64,000 nucleotides of DNA from Plantago elongata (Eukaryota; Streptophyta; Magnoliopsida; Lamiales; Plantaginaceae). This document shows, piece after piece, positions 49,730 to 61,150 of this stretch. A model generated the notes under the pieces. It was not told the DNA's origin, ran no database searches, and was given only the letters and a program-made list of their open reading frames with translations. Numbering within the stretch: the stretch's first letter is position 1; every line of letters starts with the position of its first letter. A program made the translations under genes and the position numbers. The DNA lies in the NCBI GenBank assembly GCA_036897095.1, contig JAYMSP010000020.1, forward strand, positions 55,176-119,175, given 5' to 3'.

Positions 49730-50713
49730 CTCATATTCTCAATATTGAAAATTTTAATATTACAATGTGACATATTTCATTAATAATACAAACGTTTTGA
49801 TTAATAATATTGGTGATTTTATTGGTAACATGTACCGTCTCTAGATATATGGACCATCTCTTATAAAACATTGTGGTCAATAAAATACAGCTTTTGTGTA
49901 AGGAAAAACACCCATAATGTTAATAATATAAACTTTTTGATTAATATTATGATACTTTTTTTCAATTAAATATTTTTAAATTTTTGATGATTTATTTACA
50001 ATATGGTCTCTCCTAAGATTTGTATGCTTGGTTCTTTTTACATGAGAACTTTTTCACCAGTTAAGCTCATTGAAATGATGGAACTATCATTTAGGTTAAT
50101 AATATTTATGAACGGACAACCAGCCCAACCAACCAACTTTCTCAATAAACAATTAATTTCTCTCTCATATATATACCTAACCTTCCAACCAACCCAACTA
50201 CAATAAACAAATTGTAGTTTATCCATGATCCCAACTAATACAATAAATTCAATAAAATATTATTATCATTTTAATTATTATCATAAAATAATTATATAAA
50301 TAATTAAATATAATAATCATATGTAATATAAAAAAATTAGCGTAGATAAAAAAAATTAAAATACAAGATGATGTAACAATTTAAGACTACATTACTGAAA
50401 TACACGAAAAACAATTACAATGCTTCAAATGTAATTTCAAAATAAACAACGTTGTTGAAGGATAAAAAATTCATATGGTAGAACCGAAAATGGTGCTTTT
50501 GAGATATGAAGTAGTTAATAAAGTTGAAAGTGTATGAAACTATACTGATATTGATCTCTATTTAAAGAGAATTTTATTTCATGAATTTGATATATTTTTT
50601 ATTTTTTGGAAAAGGATAATAAAAAGTTATTAAAATAAAACTATAAAATCAAAAACAAAAAGAACCAATAGGGAGGGGACACTTTGTTCCCCTCCCTATC
50701 CATTTGCATTGAG
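49730..50713. other. AT-rich spacer ending in a perfect 12-bp hairpin
   Basis: No gene. At 50668-50699 a perfect 12-bp inverted repeat (ATAGGGAGGGGA, 8-base loop, TCCCCTCCCTAT) stands out in an AT-rich setting. It lies 15 bp before the foldback element that follows. Confidence 0.6.
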
Positions 50714-51338
50714 CAACCAGCATTTTGGTGGCGGCGGATCCCCTAACCCATCAAATACCCCCTAAAATACCTCACTTTTTCTATTGGTCCATTTATCAAA
50801 ATTTAACCAACTAACTAAGCTAGAAGTTAACCACAGTTGATAATTCTTTACTAAATATAGTCCTATTACAACAACTAATCACTAACAATTAATTAACTAC
50901 CAGTAGAATTTACAATTATATGTATGTGCTATTATATTTGCTAAATATATAGTTCAAATTTCACAGATCATCTAACAATTCTTTTCGCGGCAAAATTATA
51001 AATTCTGGATTCTTTTAAAGCGAAGCAGAGCAAGAGTAAGAGTGAGAATCGATTTCTTCAATATTTTTAAGTTTGTCCAAATAGCAAAAATGATTTTTAG
51101 ATGATCTATGAAATTTGGACGGTATATTTAGCAAATATAACATCACAAGCATATAATAGTAAATTCTATGGGTAGTTAATTAATTGTTGTAAAAGGACTA
51201 TATTTAGTAAAGAATTATTAATAAGGGTTAAACTTCTAACTTAGTTAGTTGGTTAAATTTAACAATTAATATGAAAAATGAGGTATTTTATGAGGTATTT
51301 GATGGGTTCGGAAATCTGCACCGATTTGCTGGTTATTG
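50714..51338. mobile_element. Foldback element with ~250-bp inverted arms
   Basis: The left arm (about 50714-50985) and right arm (about 51088-51338) are inverted copies at moderate-to-high identity. For example, AACCCATCAAATACC on the left matches GGTATTTGATGGGTT on the right, and AATTCTTTACTAAATATAG matches CTATATTTAGTAAAGAATT. The ~100-bp loop is unrelated. No ORF. A transcript would fold into a long hairpin. Confidence 0.85.
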
Positions 51339-52509
51339 GTTCGGCGAATAAATTTATCAAACACAATGCAATTTCTTTTTAAAACTTTTTCTGTAGGTCC
51401 CATCCATCAAAAGTTGGCAAGCAAATGTCGATATTTTCAGCCTTATATATTGGTTATTACTTTAAGATATTGTAGAAATAGATTAACGTTGCAATTCTAA
51501 GATGATTACAAGTACTCAGTTATAATCGAATAGTTTTCAAAGAAAAAAGAAAAAGGGATGATGAATCAAGTTAAAGTTATGGTCCACAAAAATAAAATAT
51601 GTAAGTGTCAATCAAAATCCAATCTTAATTGGGACCCCAACGAGCCTAATGCCCTATTTCCTTTTGAGATTGGTTGGTAGTTGTTGTTTTATTAATGTAG
51701 TCCTGTCAGCTCAGCATTGTATAGCCATAATACCACCATTATATGCCCCAGGTTGTCTTTAATGATGGTTACTCTCAGTGTCGGGTGAGTATACAATCCG
51801 ACTACAACTGTAATTATTTAACATATATTCATCTAATTATACTCATTATTAATTATTAATTCTTTTACTTTAACTTATATTTAATCTTGATTATTCACAC
51901 GATTGTAATTTCTAAAATGATACTTTAGTAGATATAATTTATAGATAAGATTGTAATGTCCTAACATATTATAATTTGAATTTATTAAAATTTAAATTAT
52001 ATTAATCTTCCCAATTAAACATTAACATCTTTTCTTGTTTCTTTCATGTACGGGAAAAAAATATTGGGTGTTCTTCCCCAATTCATATATTTAGTCCTTA
52101 ATTTTAGTCCCTATTAATAAATACAATCAATTCAATCAATTTAATTCACTAACCAACTTACGATTATATTGATTTGTTTTCAATTGCACTGACTATTACT
52201 ACTTTGCCCGACGCAATACATGCCCCGGTCAGGTACGCTACTTTGTGTGAAAATTTATCCAAATTTTCATTGTGACTTGATTGGCTGGAAATGAACCAGT
52301 TGAATAATTGGAGAGATTAGGGTTTATAAATATAAATCGAAGAAGAACAGAACGTTTACTTCATATAATTAGTCAAGGAGAAAAATAATTTTATCTTTTA
52401 AAATTATAATTATAATATATTATGACATTATAATAATATTTGTATAGATATATTTATTGAAATTTTTATTGTAAAAATTACAAACAATATACACGGTTAT
52501 GATGAATTA
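51339..52509. other. AT-rich intergenic DNA
   Basis: No supported gene, RNA or repeat recognised. Confidence 0.5.
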
Positions 52510-52751
52510 GGGGTTGATTGGAGTATCATCCAAACGCCCATTTGGATGCTACTTCAAGATTTTACGTTTGATGTAGTACTAAAATGCCAAAAATTCAAAT
52601 GCTTCTACAGTTCCAAGCATTTTGCAACAACCAATAATACATTATCCAATTACAATTCTATACCAAACACAATTTTAACAATCCTACTAAAATGTCGGTC
52701 ACTATTCAGACTTTTAAATCGGGGCATTTAAATCGCACACCAATCATCCCC
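52510..52751. mobile_element. 242-bp MITE with TTA target duplication (PIF/Harbinger-like)
   Basis: The left end GGGGTTGATTGGAGT and the right end, reverse-complemented GGGGATGATTGGTGT, differ at two of 15 positions. TTA flanks both sides (52507-52509 and 52752-52754). Target duplication and length fit a Tourist-type MITE. No real ORF is carried; the frame at 52546-52731 is chance. Confidence 0.7.
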
Positions 52752-52754
52752 TTA

Positions 52755-53299
52755 TAAATTGAGATGTTTATTTATAAGTAATTTAAAAATTATTAGTGAA
52801 TACCATTGAAATGGATATGTATTAAAAAGTATAAGCATAGTCGTACGTCAGAAACACCCTGGTGTATTGCCATCTAAGTATGACACATCGTCTATAATGA
52901 TTGTCATTCTCCTCCATCAGTGACATATTCAGTTTTCATTTTCAAATAGTCTGTCGGACCTGGGTCCATATTTAATTTTACACCCTCCATTTTAAAACGT
53001 ATTAGCTTAAACTTTACATCTATTAATATATATTTTCTTAAATATCTAACCTACTTTATTCACAATATTTTATTTACTATCCTTTTGCTATATTTTGAAA
53101 TTTATTTATGATTCTATTTTGTAAAAAAAAAATTAAAACTTAAACGTCAGAGTCGACCTACAAATAGGAAATTAAATATTCAGGGGTCGGGGGATGGGTG
53201 GTCTGCCTCATAGCATTCCAGCCACGCTAAAAGAATAGCCTAATTTGGCTTAGTGATCTGCACAAAAAATTGTTAATATATCTGATATACGCAATATAG
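52755..53299. other. Intergenic DNA, nothing recognised
   Basis: AT-rich sequence without supported features. Confidence 0.5.
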
Positions 53300-53960
53300 T
53301 CCATTCATCCCAAGAAATCCTATAACGCTCCACGACTTATCAAGTAAGATAAACAGGCCGTCATTAAAGATCTGGGACCGTCACCGAGTACTACGGGACC
53401 GCCACCAGAGAAGAACCTTGAGCAATACAACGACGAAGACTCAACTTTATGTCAGGGTCATCGTAGTGCTACCTCCACCACGACCCCTTACCAAGAGTGA
53501 ACATGTCACTATCATCGTGGTGTTAACCACGCACCACTACCCTCCGACTTTACGTGTCACCATCCCGCCAGGTTGACAATAGTTCGGCATGTCAGTGACA
53601 AAGCTCCGATGAAATTCTACCATAAATAGGAGGCATTTACTCCTCATTAAGGTACACAACTACTACCCGATAATCTACTCTCTAGACTTTGAAGGCCAGG
53701 TACATTCTCCTAACCTCAAATATGTTAAAGTTCGAAGCCTGGTCTTAGGCAAGCAGGGCAAAAAGGGTCTAACCCCTTCACTATGTTTCAGGTTTCTCGA
53801 AGGACTTCTCCAAGACGGACCATTTCCTGTTGTGACGGTCACATTACCTAGCGACGGACCCAACACTCCAGGACGACCCTCCTTACCTTAGAACTTGTGA
53901 CAAACAAAGAACTTAACTAAAGATCTACTAACTTAATATTATAGACGAACTGAAGTGAAC
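53300..53960 (+). mobile_element. Candidate LTR or TRIM remnant
   Basis: The base composition changes abruptly to about half GC between AT-rich flanks, with no coding frame. A TATA-like CATAAATAGGAGG (about 53622) is followed by a pyrimidine-rich start-like stretch, as in Ty3/Gypsy LTRs. I could not fix the ends or a target duplication. Confidence 0.4.
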
Positions 53961-55500
53961 ACTCTAGTGAATTAAGACGGACTAGACTCTACCTAATACT
54001 CGAACTTTGCCTTAGTCAGATTCATACACCATCAATATCAATCTTTTGCAGATCAATATCCCAAGGCATGCATATGCATCAGTTCCTTTCGTCGATTGAC
54101 TTTATCAATGAGGGTGCAAATTCCTTCTCTGTGATTCAATCATAAATAGTCGATAAGTTTGTTTTCACAATCATTTAATTTTTATCATTACTTTATTCAC
54201 TATTTTATAAAACTTGTGAACGTATCCGACAGAAAGTTCCGATGATTATACTAAAATTAAATTCTATCGTATTTTTGTATATAAATAAAAAAAAGGTTTA
54301 TTCAACACATGCACACTCAATTGTAATCGAGTAGAACTAGTTTGTGTTGCTTGAACATCACTATAAATTAATACAACAATTATATTTAAGTTTCGTTCAA
54401 TTAAAATGTCCAAACACAATATTTTACAAATTAAGTATAAATCTTTTACACTATCCCTTATTTAATTAATGTTTTCAAGAACCAATTAAAATTTAGCATA
54501 TAATGCAATCAATTAACGTCATGTATAAAACAACCTAATAACATCATTATTCATTTAAAACTATATAGTAAAAACTCCGTACAGTCATATCGTCGAAACT
54601 GAAAAAGAAATTACTATGAGAGTTTATTTCTAAGTAGAGGTTTGTACTAAAAATATATCTTTTATAATAAATAATATACATAATTTAAATGTTATATTTA
54701 TTAAATAAAATTACTAATCACTAACTTGATGTTTTTGTCTAACAAGAAGGTTCATATATTAATGAATTATTGTGTACACGGAAGTTAATAGATAGGATAA
54801 ATATTAGTATTGAATATTATATCATTTATTACTGTATAAAGGTAAAATTACTTAAGGCGGACCGAGACAGTTATGGAATATTTCAATGTAGAGTTGATTC
54901 TTATATATAACTGGTCCTAAAATAGAACCGGAATTTTTTATGACTGTAGGAAAAGTATCATTATTTTGAAAATGCAGTTAATGCATGTATATTGAACACT
55001 AATATTTTAAATTAAGCGTATAATGTATCTGTAGTTAAATATCTAATGTTCGTCGATCTTTTCTAATGACAATCACTCATGTCAATATTGCTCCTCAAAT
55101 TGTTGTCAATATAAACTTGGTGGTTCACTGCAGCTTACACTTAACAATTGAGTATGTTGAATATTATTTTATGCTAGGACCTATCTACGTAAAGCAGGTC
55201 TTCTTTTACGCTAGTATATAGAGTGGAAATATTCTTTGGCTGTGGCTTAAAGTCTTCCCCTTAGTAACTGGTGTGCCTCGTGCTTAATTACCGTTAAAAA
55301 TACATTAGAAATAGGCTTCTCCTCGACCAAATAAATAAAGCAGGTCTTCTTTTACGCCAAGTGATAATTACCTTCAAACTTTTCATAATCTATCTTTTTG
55401 GTTAATCATGTTGTCGATCAGTTGGATTATAACATTTCCTCAACTCAATGGTAGGGAATTCATTGCTTCTTTTACAAATTCTATATCAATATCAGCTTCT
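53961..55500. other. AT-rich intergenic DNA
   Basis: No supported gene. A short GCAGGTCTTCTTTTACGC motif occurs twice (about 55195 and 55340). Confidence 0.5.
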
Positions 55501-55605
55501 TCAAGAAACATTTGTATGTCGCCTCGCGCGCATGGTATTTGGAAAGATCAAGAAACATTTGTATGTCAGCCTCGCGCGCATGGTATTTGGAGAGATCAAG
55601 AATGC
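55501..55605. repeat. 47/48-bp tandem duplication
   Basis: TCAAGAAACATTTGTATGTC followed by CCTCGCGCGCATGGTATTTGG occurs at 55501 and again at 55548. A partial third start (TCAAGAA) is at 55596. The overlapping ORFs near 55408-55712 are by-products. Confidence 0.9.
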
Positions 55606-55663
55606 CAACCAAATCTCACCTGAGAGACGGTTGGTCGGACCATTACAGTTCAAAAGGAGTGAA

Positions 55664-55973
55664 TGTAACACTCCTGAATTTTAAATCAAATCGAAAAAGT
55701 TTAAAGGGATAGAGAACACTACTCATACCAACAAGGTACACTTTTTTTTGTTGGAATCCACCTATAAAAATTTCAGAGTTAAACGTGTTTGCTATGGAGT
55801 AATTATTCTAGGATGGGTGACCAATTGGGTTCACACATGAGTGATGACAAAGTGTACGGAAAAGAACTTGCGTTGGTATAGTGGGGCCAACAAATCACTC
55901 TGAAAGCTGCCCATGAGTAACCGCGCCGTCCCAAAGAGACGAAGCTCGATCAATTAGTGGTCGGGTCGTTACA
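55664..55973 (+). mobile_element. Solo LTR of a Cassandra-like TRIM with 5S rRNA-derived promoter
   Basis: It starts TGTAACACTCCTGAATTT and ends GGTCGGGTCGTTACA, about 310 bp. Inside, AGAGTTAAACGTGTTTG (about 55775) matches the 5S rRNA A-box region and CTAGGATGGGTGACC (about 55808) matches the 5S C box. The surrounding bases are not 5S, which identifies a Cassandra-type LTR rather than a 5S gene. A second LTR, primer-binding site or target duplication was not found, so it is most likely a solo LTR. Confidence 0.8.
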
Positions 55974-55999
55974 ATTTTAATTTTAAAATTTAACTATCA

Positions 56000-58900
56000 C
56001 AAAGTCTCATAAGAGACGGTCTCTAGATAGTTTATCTAGAGACTGGACTATTTTATAATTTACCAACTAAGCAAACCAATGTGATTTTTTGCGAATCCGG
56101 TTCAACCACCCGACCCGGTTGAGTATATATGGCTAAAAACCCATCAACTTCAATTTTCTTCTTTCCTTCAATCATTCTTCTTCATTTAGCTCACTGTATA
56201 TTTCCAGTTCTCCAATACTTATCTTCAAGCCTTACTTTTAGCTAAAATCTCGAGATTCAACCTCAAATTCGATCAATTCAGTCTTTAGAAGCTGCTATAT
56301 TATCTCTAATGTGACCAAGAAGGTATTGATTTCATATGAAAACCCTAATTTAATGTTTTCTTTTATTTTTTTGCTTGGAATCAGTCATATTATCTAGGAA
56401 TCGACTAGATTGATGTATTGTTGTTGTGTTAGCTCGTTATTTATTTATTTTAGATTTTTATTGGTGAAACGAGGTTTTAAATTTCATGTACGATTGACAA
56501 TCGGGTCTGAAATTGATCGATCTACAACTACTCGTTGTTTTTTCTAATTTTTATGCGTTCTCGTACTTTCATATGTATTTTTGGCCAATGATTTCATTCA
56601 AAATCTGACCACAATGATGAACTTAAATCTGGAAAAGACAAGCTATACAACGTTTTTATGTTCTTTCATATGTGTCCCATGCTCTCAATGATACTACCCA
56701 TGTTCTCTGGAATATGTCCCATGTTTTCATTTAAAACCTTACTGTCGTTTTGTGATCTATTTTTTGATAGTATCATATCGAGTTATGTTTTATTATTGTA
56801 TATACCATAAGTTCTTACGTATAAGTACCATTTTCTCACCGATACACCCCATGTTCTTAACATTCCACTATATTTCGTATGAAATTGTTGTCATGTCCGC
56901 GTAAAAATATTATATTCAACTTTGTTCATGTTTCTTTACTATTTTGTACTTGTGGTCTATATATTAACCATTTATATTTGTGTTCTATGTAATATCCAAT
57001 ATGGGTTGTTTGTTTGATAACATAGGTGATATGTTTGTCTTCTTTGTAGATGTAAAAAATGATGGTGTTGAGCGCTGAAATTATTTGTAATAATGTGGTG
57101 TCTGACGAAGACTATTAATTATATGATGTAGATGATCAGATGGAGCCAGAAGATGATGAACCTAAATATATATTGATAGACATCGGGGGTAGACTGGAGA
57201 GTTCTTGCAAAAGAAATAGATCTTTATGTTTCTATTCTCGTAGATGTTCATAGTACAACTTGTAACTGAATGATCAGTTTCTGTTTAAATGTATCTTGTT
57301 TGTTGGGATCATGATTTTATATGTTGGAAACATGGATAGAAGAGTTGAAAACACAATTTTAGTTTAAAATAAATAAATTATGTTCATATGATGCGAATGT
57401 TAAGAACAAATAGTAAGTAATATGTTGAGAACTTGGTTTAATGTGGTGAGGAGATAGACGGAAATATTGAGAACAATGGAATAATATAGTGTTGAGAATA
57501 TGGATTAATATCGTAAGAACATGGTGTAATATGTTGGGAACATATATTAATATTGTGAGAACATGGATAAAAAATGCAAATAGAATGGTCTTTAATCTAC
57601 AAGTATATAACATGAGACTTCAAATATTGAACTCTATAAAATATTGAAAATATTGAAAACATGGGTGAATATGTTGAGATTATGGATGAATATATTAACA
57701 TCATGGCATTATAAATATCATTGAAGAAACATATGAATCATGATCCAAAAAACAAGATTACATTTAAAATAAACCTAGACCGTTCATTTACATCATGTTA
57801 TACTAGTGTTCATACATATGCAAAAATAAAAAATATAATTCATCTCTTCTTCTTCAAGTTGATTAATACTACCCAATCAAAAATTGCAAAAACTTCAATG
57901 TGCAACACCATCAATTTTTATACCTACAAGAGATATAACTATCTTCTCAAACAAACTGCAAATATTATGGTTCAAGTAGTAGAGAACGTGAAATGATATG
58001 CAAACAAAGGCCTCATGTTGGCAGACCAACTGCTACATATGATGGGTTAAATTGCAGAAAACATGGAGCAAATAGTAGAGAACATGTAATGTCATGCACA
58101 CACAAATTACTCATGATGGCAGATCAAGTATTATATTGTAATTATGAGTCAAACTGCAAGATACATGGATAAAATTAGAACATGGAATGTCCATGCAAAC
58201 TAATTCCTCATAATGGAAGAGCAACACAACCACTACATTGTAGTCATGTGTCAAACTGTAAGAATCATGGATCAAATAGCAGAGAACATGAAATGTCATG
58301 GGAATAACATATCAAGCACCACTACATTAAAATTATGGGTCAAAATGCATAAAATATTGATCAAATAGCCGAAAACATGGATTATACTACAAAATATATT
58401 TTTCAAATGCACATAGCATTGCATGACTCTTTCTAGAAAATATAGTAAATATTACACATAACATATGCAAAATGGTAAAGAATATGGACTACACTGCAAA
58501 CAATTCACACGGACTGAGCAACTATTCCATAGCAAACATAGTGGATGTTGATAAGAACATGGGGTATATTGGTGAGAAGATGGTATATATACATAAGACC
58601 ATAGGTATACAGTAAATAACACAGAACTCAATATGATGTTGTAAAAAAAAAAAAACAGGGCATAAAATGACAGTCAGGTTTTAAATGTAAACATAGTACA
58701 TATTACAGAGACATGGGTATTAATTATCGTTGAGAACATGAAACACATAAGGTAAAATATAAAAACGTTGTATACCTTATTTTTTCAGATCTGAGTTCAT
58801 CATTGTTGTTAGATTTTGAATGAAAACAACATTCAATCCTTATGAAAATACGATTACACCTTGTGAATGCATAAACAACAACAATGAGTTATCAAAACAC

Positions 58901-59453
58901 AAAAATATAGATGAATGATTCTAGATTTATAATTTTACAACGATTTAGTCGAGTTTTTAGTGAATATGATAGATTTGAAGCAAAAATTAGAAAAAAACAT
59001 TGAATTTAACTAGGGTTTTCGAGCGAATCTTCACCTTATAGACCACTAATTTGTTCAATCAATGATATCTAATGTGTTTTGGAGAACAAATTGCTCAAAA
59101 AGTTTAAGAAAACATAAAAATCAATTACAAATATATCTCTAACATTGTTTCATCGATTTTTTCTTCCGCTCATAATGTTGTAGCAGCCTAGATTTGTAGA
59201 CTGAAGATGACTTATCTGAAATTGAAGGTGCTAGTCTATGATGTTTTTGAAGAGAATTTTTTTTAGATCTGTGGTTTGTATTGAATGAAAACATGTACAT
59301 TATTTTCGAGTTATATCTATATATAGTTGACCCGTTTTCTTATGACCCCTGGTTGGATAATTTGTAAATTTATTTTTGTTTGGAATTGATATGTAATATA
59401 TAAAAAGCATGTTTATATATCTCTTTCTAGAGCATGTATTTTAGGAGACTTCC
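56000..59453. mobile_element. 3.45-kb element with long (~0.9-kb) inverted arms
   Basis: Ends match in inverted orientation: AGTCTCATAAGAGAC...CTCTAGATAG on the left against AGTCTCCTAAAATAC...CTCTAGAAAG on the right, reverse-complemented. Internal blocks pair in order. GAAAACCCTAATTTAATG (56338) pairs with GAAAACCCTAGTTAAAT near 59000. TTTCATTCAAAATCTGACC (56592) pairs with TTTCATTCAAAATCTAAC near 58810. ACAACGTTTTTATGTT (56647) pairs with ACAACGTTTTTATATT near 58765. Between the arms is a short broken frame with EPEDDEPKYILIDIGG (57145-57190) and an array of GAGAACATGG-type motifs. No recognisable transposase remains. A MULE-like or foldback element is the best guess. Confidence 0.7.
57977..58376. 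repeat. Degenerate ~100-bp tandem repeat (four units) inside the long-TIR element
   Basis: Units start with TAGTAGAGAACGTG-like text at 57977, 58073, 58175, 58277 and 58367 (spacing 96, 102, 102, 90). Each continues through TGTCATGCA, CTCATGATGGCAGA, CTACATT and GGGTCAAACTGCA-like blocks. Units are diverged from one another. Confidence 0.75.
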
Positions 59454-60403
59454 TCTTTGACTATATATTATTTAACAAACATATATTTGATATTTGTTCA
59501 AAACACCTACTATGTATTAATAAAAACCACAACGTTCCTACTATAACCATGATTATCCTCCATCTTATGGAGTCTATATAAAATAATGTTGGATAAGTTG
59601 CTCTTTTGTTCAACCCGTAAATTACCTTTCTTCGAATGTGTTTGTATTCAAATAAAACATATAACTTTAATAGGGCAAAAGTTGATTTTAGGTACTCAAG
59701 TTTAAGATATTGTTAATTTTTATACTTTAAAGTGGTGATGTGCAATTGTGATATAGATGAATTGATTACAATGAAAATATTGATTGTAAATGGAAAGGTA
59801 GAGCGTTTAAATTTGAATTACGATTAACCTAATCTCAATTTTTCAAGAAACAAAACCAATAAAGCAGCCTATAAAAACGAATTTGACAAAGATAATATGA
59901 TGTGTGTGAGTGGGAACATACTCCTTGGTGTCTTGTGACAACTAGTTTTTAATGCTATTTTTCAGGCGTTTGACATTTGCTCGTGCTGGAATGGCACACA
60001 ATCACCTTCAAATTCTGATTGATTGATGTTAGTATCTTATTGTAAATAGTTATTAATATTTAATATTTCAACTGAACGCGATCACTTTAAAATATTAAAA
60101 TTAAAAATGTATCACAATAAAGTACTAAATGAATTTTCAATATATGAATTAATATAAATTATTAGATAAATATGATTATACTAAGTGATTCAATGAAATC
60201 ATGAATTTTACAATAACTTCACTTATTTTGTAGCTAACCTTGGATAGGAAAGTGAGAGCCCATTCAATTGGTTAACTGGGCCGACATTCCTTGCTTATGG
60301 GCTAATACTATTTGGACGTTGATTAATTCGAATTCTTGTTGGAGTAGAAATCATCATGTAACAGGAAACGTTTAGTTTGCAAACTGAAATAATCGTGAAA
60401 CCA
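59454..60403. other. AT-rich intergenic DNA upstream of a small ORF
   Basis: No gene supported. Confidence 0.5.
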
Positions 60404-60411
60404 TATAAATA
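60404..60411 (+). promoter_or_regulatory. TATA box before the 69-aa ORF
   Basis: TATAAATA within CCATATAAATAGCC, about 140 bp before the ATG at 60544. A plausible start site lies about 30 bp downstream. Confidence 0.5.
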
Positions 60412-60543
60412 GCCGTATTACGTTCCCTTGTTATTACAATAACATTCAAGTTAGAAGAATCAGATTGACAAAGTAAGAGCTAGCCAGGGTTGTTGATCGA
60501 GGAATCGAATCGAATCAAGTGATTGAACAATTAGCAGGCAACC

Positions 60544-60753
60544 ATGTCTATGTCAATGTTCCCGTTCACCCCTTTTGATGCAGTTTTCGCAAAAGCTTTG
60601 AATGACCAAGTTGTTTCTACTCTTGATCAGTTGTCGTCCAAGCAAACACGAATGTGCATGCCCGAACAACAGGGGAAACAACCAGAACAACACTCTTCTG
60701 TCTCTTCACCACCGAAGAAGGATGAGAGCGCTCAGCTTAGCTCCAAAGATTAG
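60544..60753 (+). CDS. Possible small protein of unknown function (69 aa)
   Basis: The ATG (context GCAACCATGT) begins a 70-codon frame. The N-terminal half is amphipathic (MFPFTPFDAVFAKALNDQVV), and the C-terminal half is hydrophilic and Gln/Ser/Lys-rich (PEQQGKQPEQ...SSPPKKDESAQLSSKD). No known domain, no signal peptide and no membrane span. Support comes from a TATA box at 60404 and a reasonable leader, not from homology. It may be a small real gene, the first exon of a longer one, or chance. Confidence 0.4.
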   Translation: MSMSMFPFTPFDAVFAKALNDQVVSTLDQLSSKQTRMCMPEQQGKQPEQHSSVSSPPKKDESAQLSSKD

Positions 60754-61150
60754 GTTTATCTTAATTTTTTTAATTATTTTTTTAAACGTTAAATGTGGAT
60801 CGAACCCTGACCAATAGGTTTATCTTAATGGTTTCTTGATTTTCTATTTCATGCGTTCTTGGTGCGTGGACTATATTTACATCATTCTTTTGATATACAG
60901 TGCGCGAATTTGATCCATTCAATGACACCGTACACATCTTCTCGTTCTTTAAAATAGATGCAGACTACCCAACAATAAATTGACGACTGCTTCATAATTT
61001 GATATTCATGAAATTAACACCTACAACGATCTGGTGAAAACTGGATCTTGATCTGTGAAATCATAATTGTTATTATTTCTTTTGGACAGAACGTTTACAA
61101 AAAAAAGAAAAAGAAAAAAAGAGGTAGCTGATAACAGGTACCCTAACACA

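Noticed and set aside
53675-53866. 63-aa minus-strand ORF
   Set aside because: Lies in a GC-rich repeat-like island and has no recognisable domain.
55775-55825. 5S rRNA gene
   Set aside because: Only the A-box and C-box regions resemble 5S; the surrounding sequence forms a TGT...ACA LTR, so it is a Cassandra-like LTR.
57977-58376. CRISPR-like spaced repeats
   Set aside because: Units are ~100 bp, diverged throughout and lack constant repeats with unique spacers; this is a plant transposon array.
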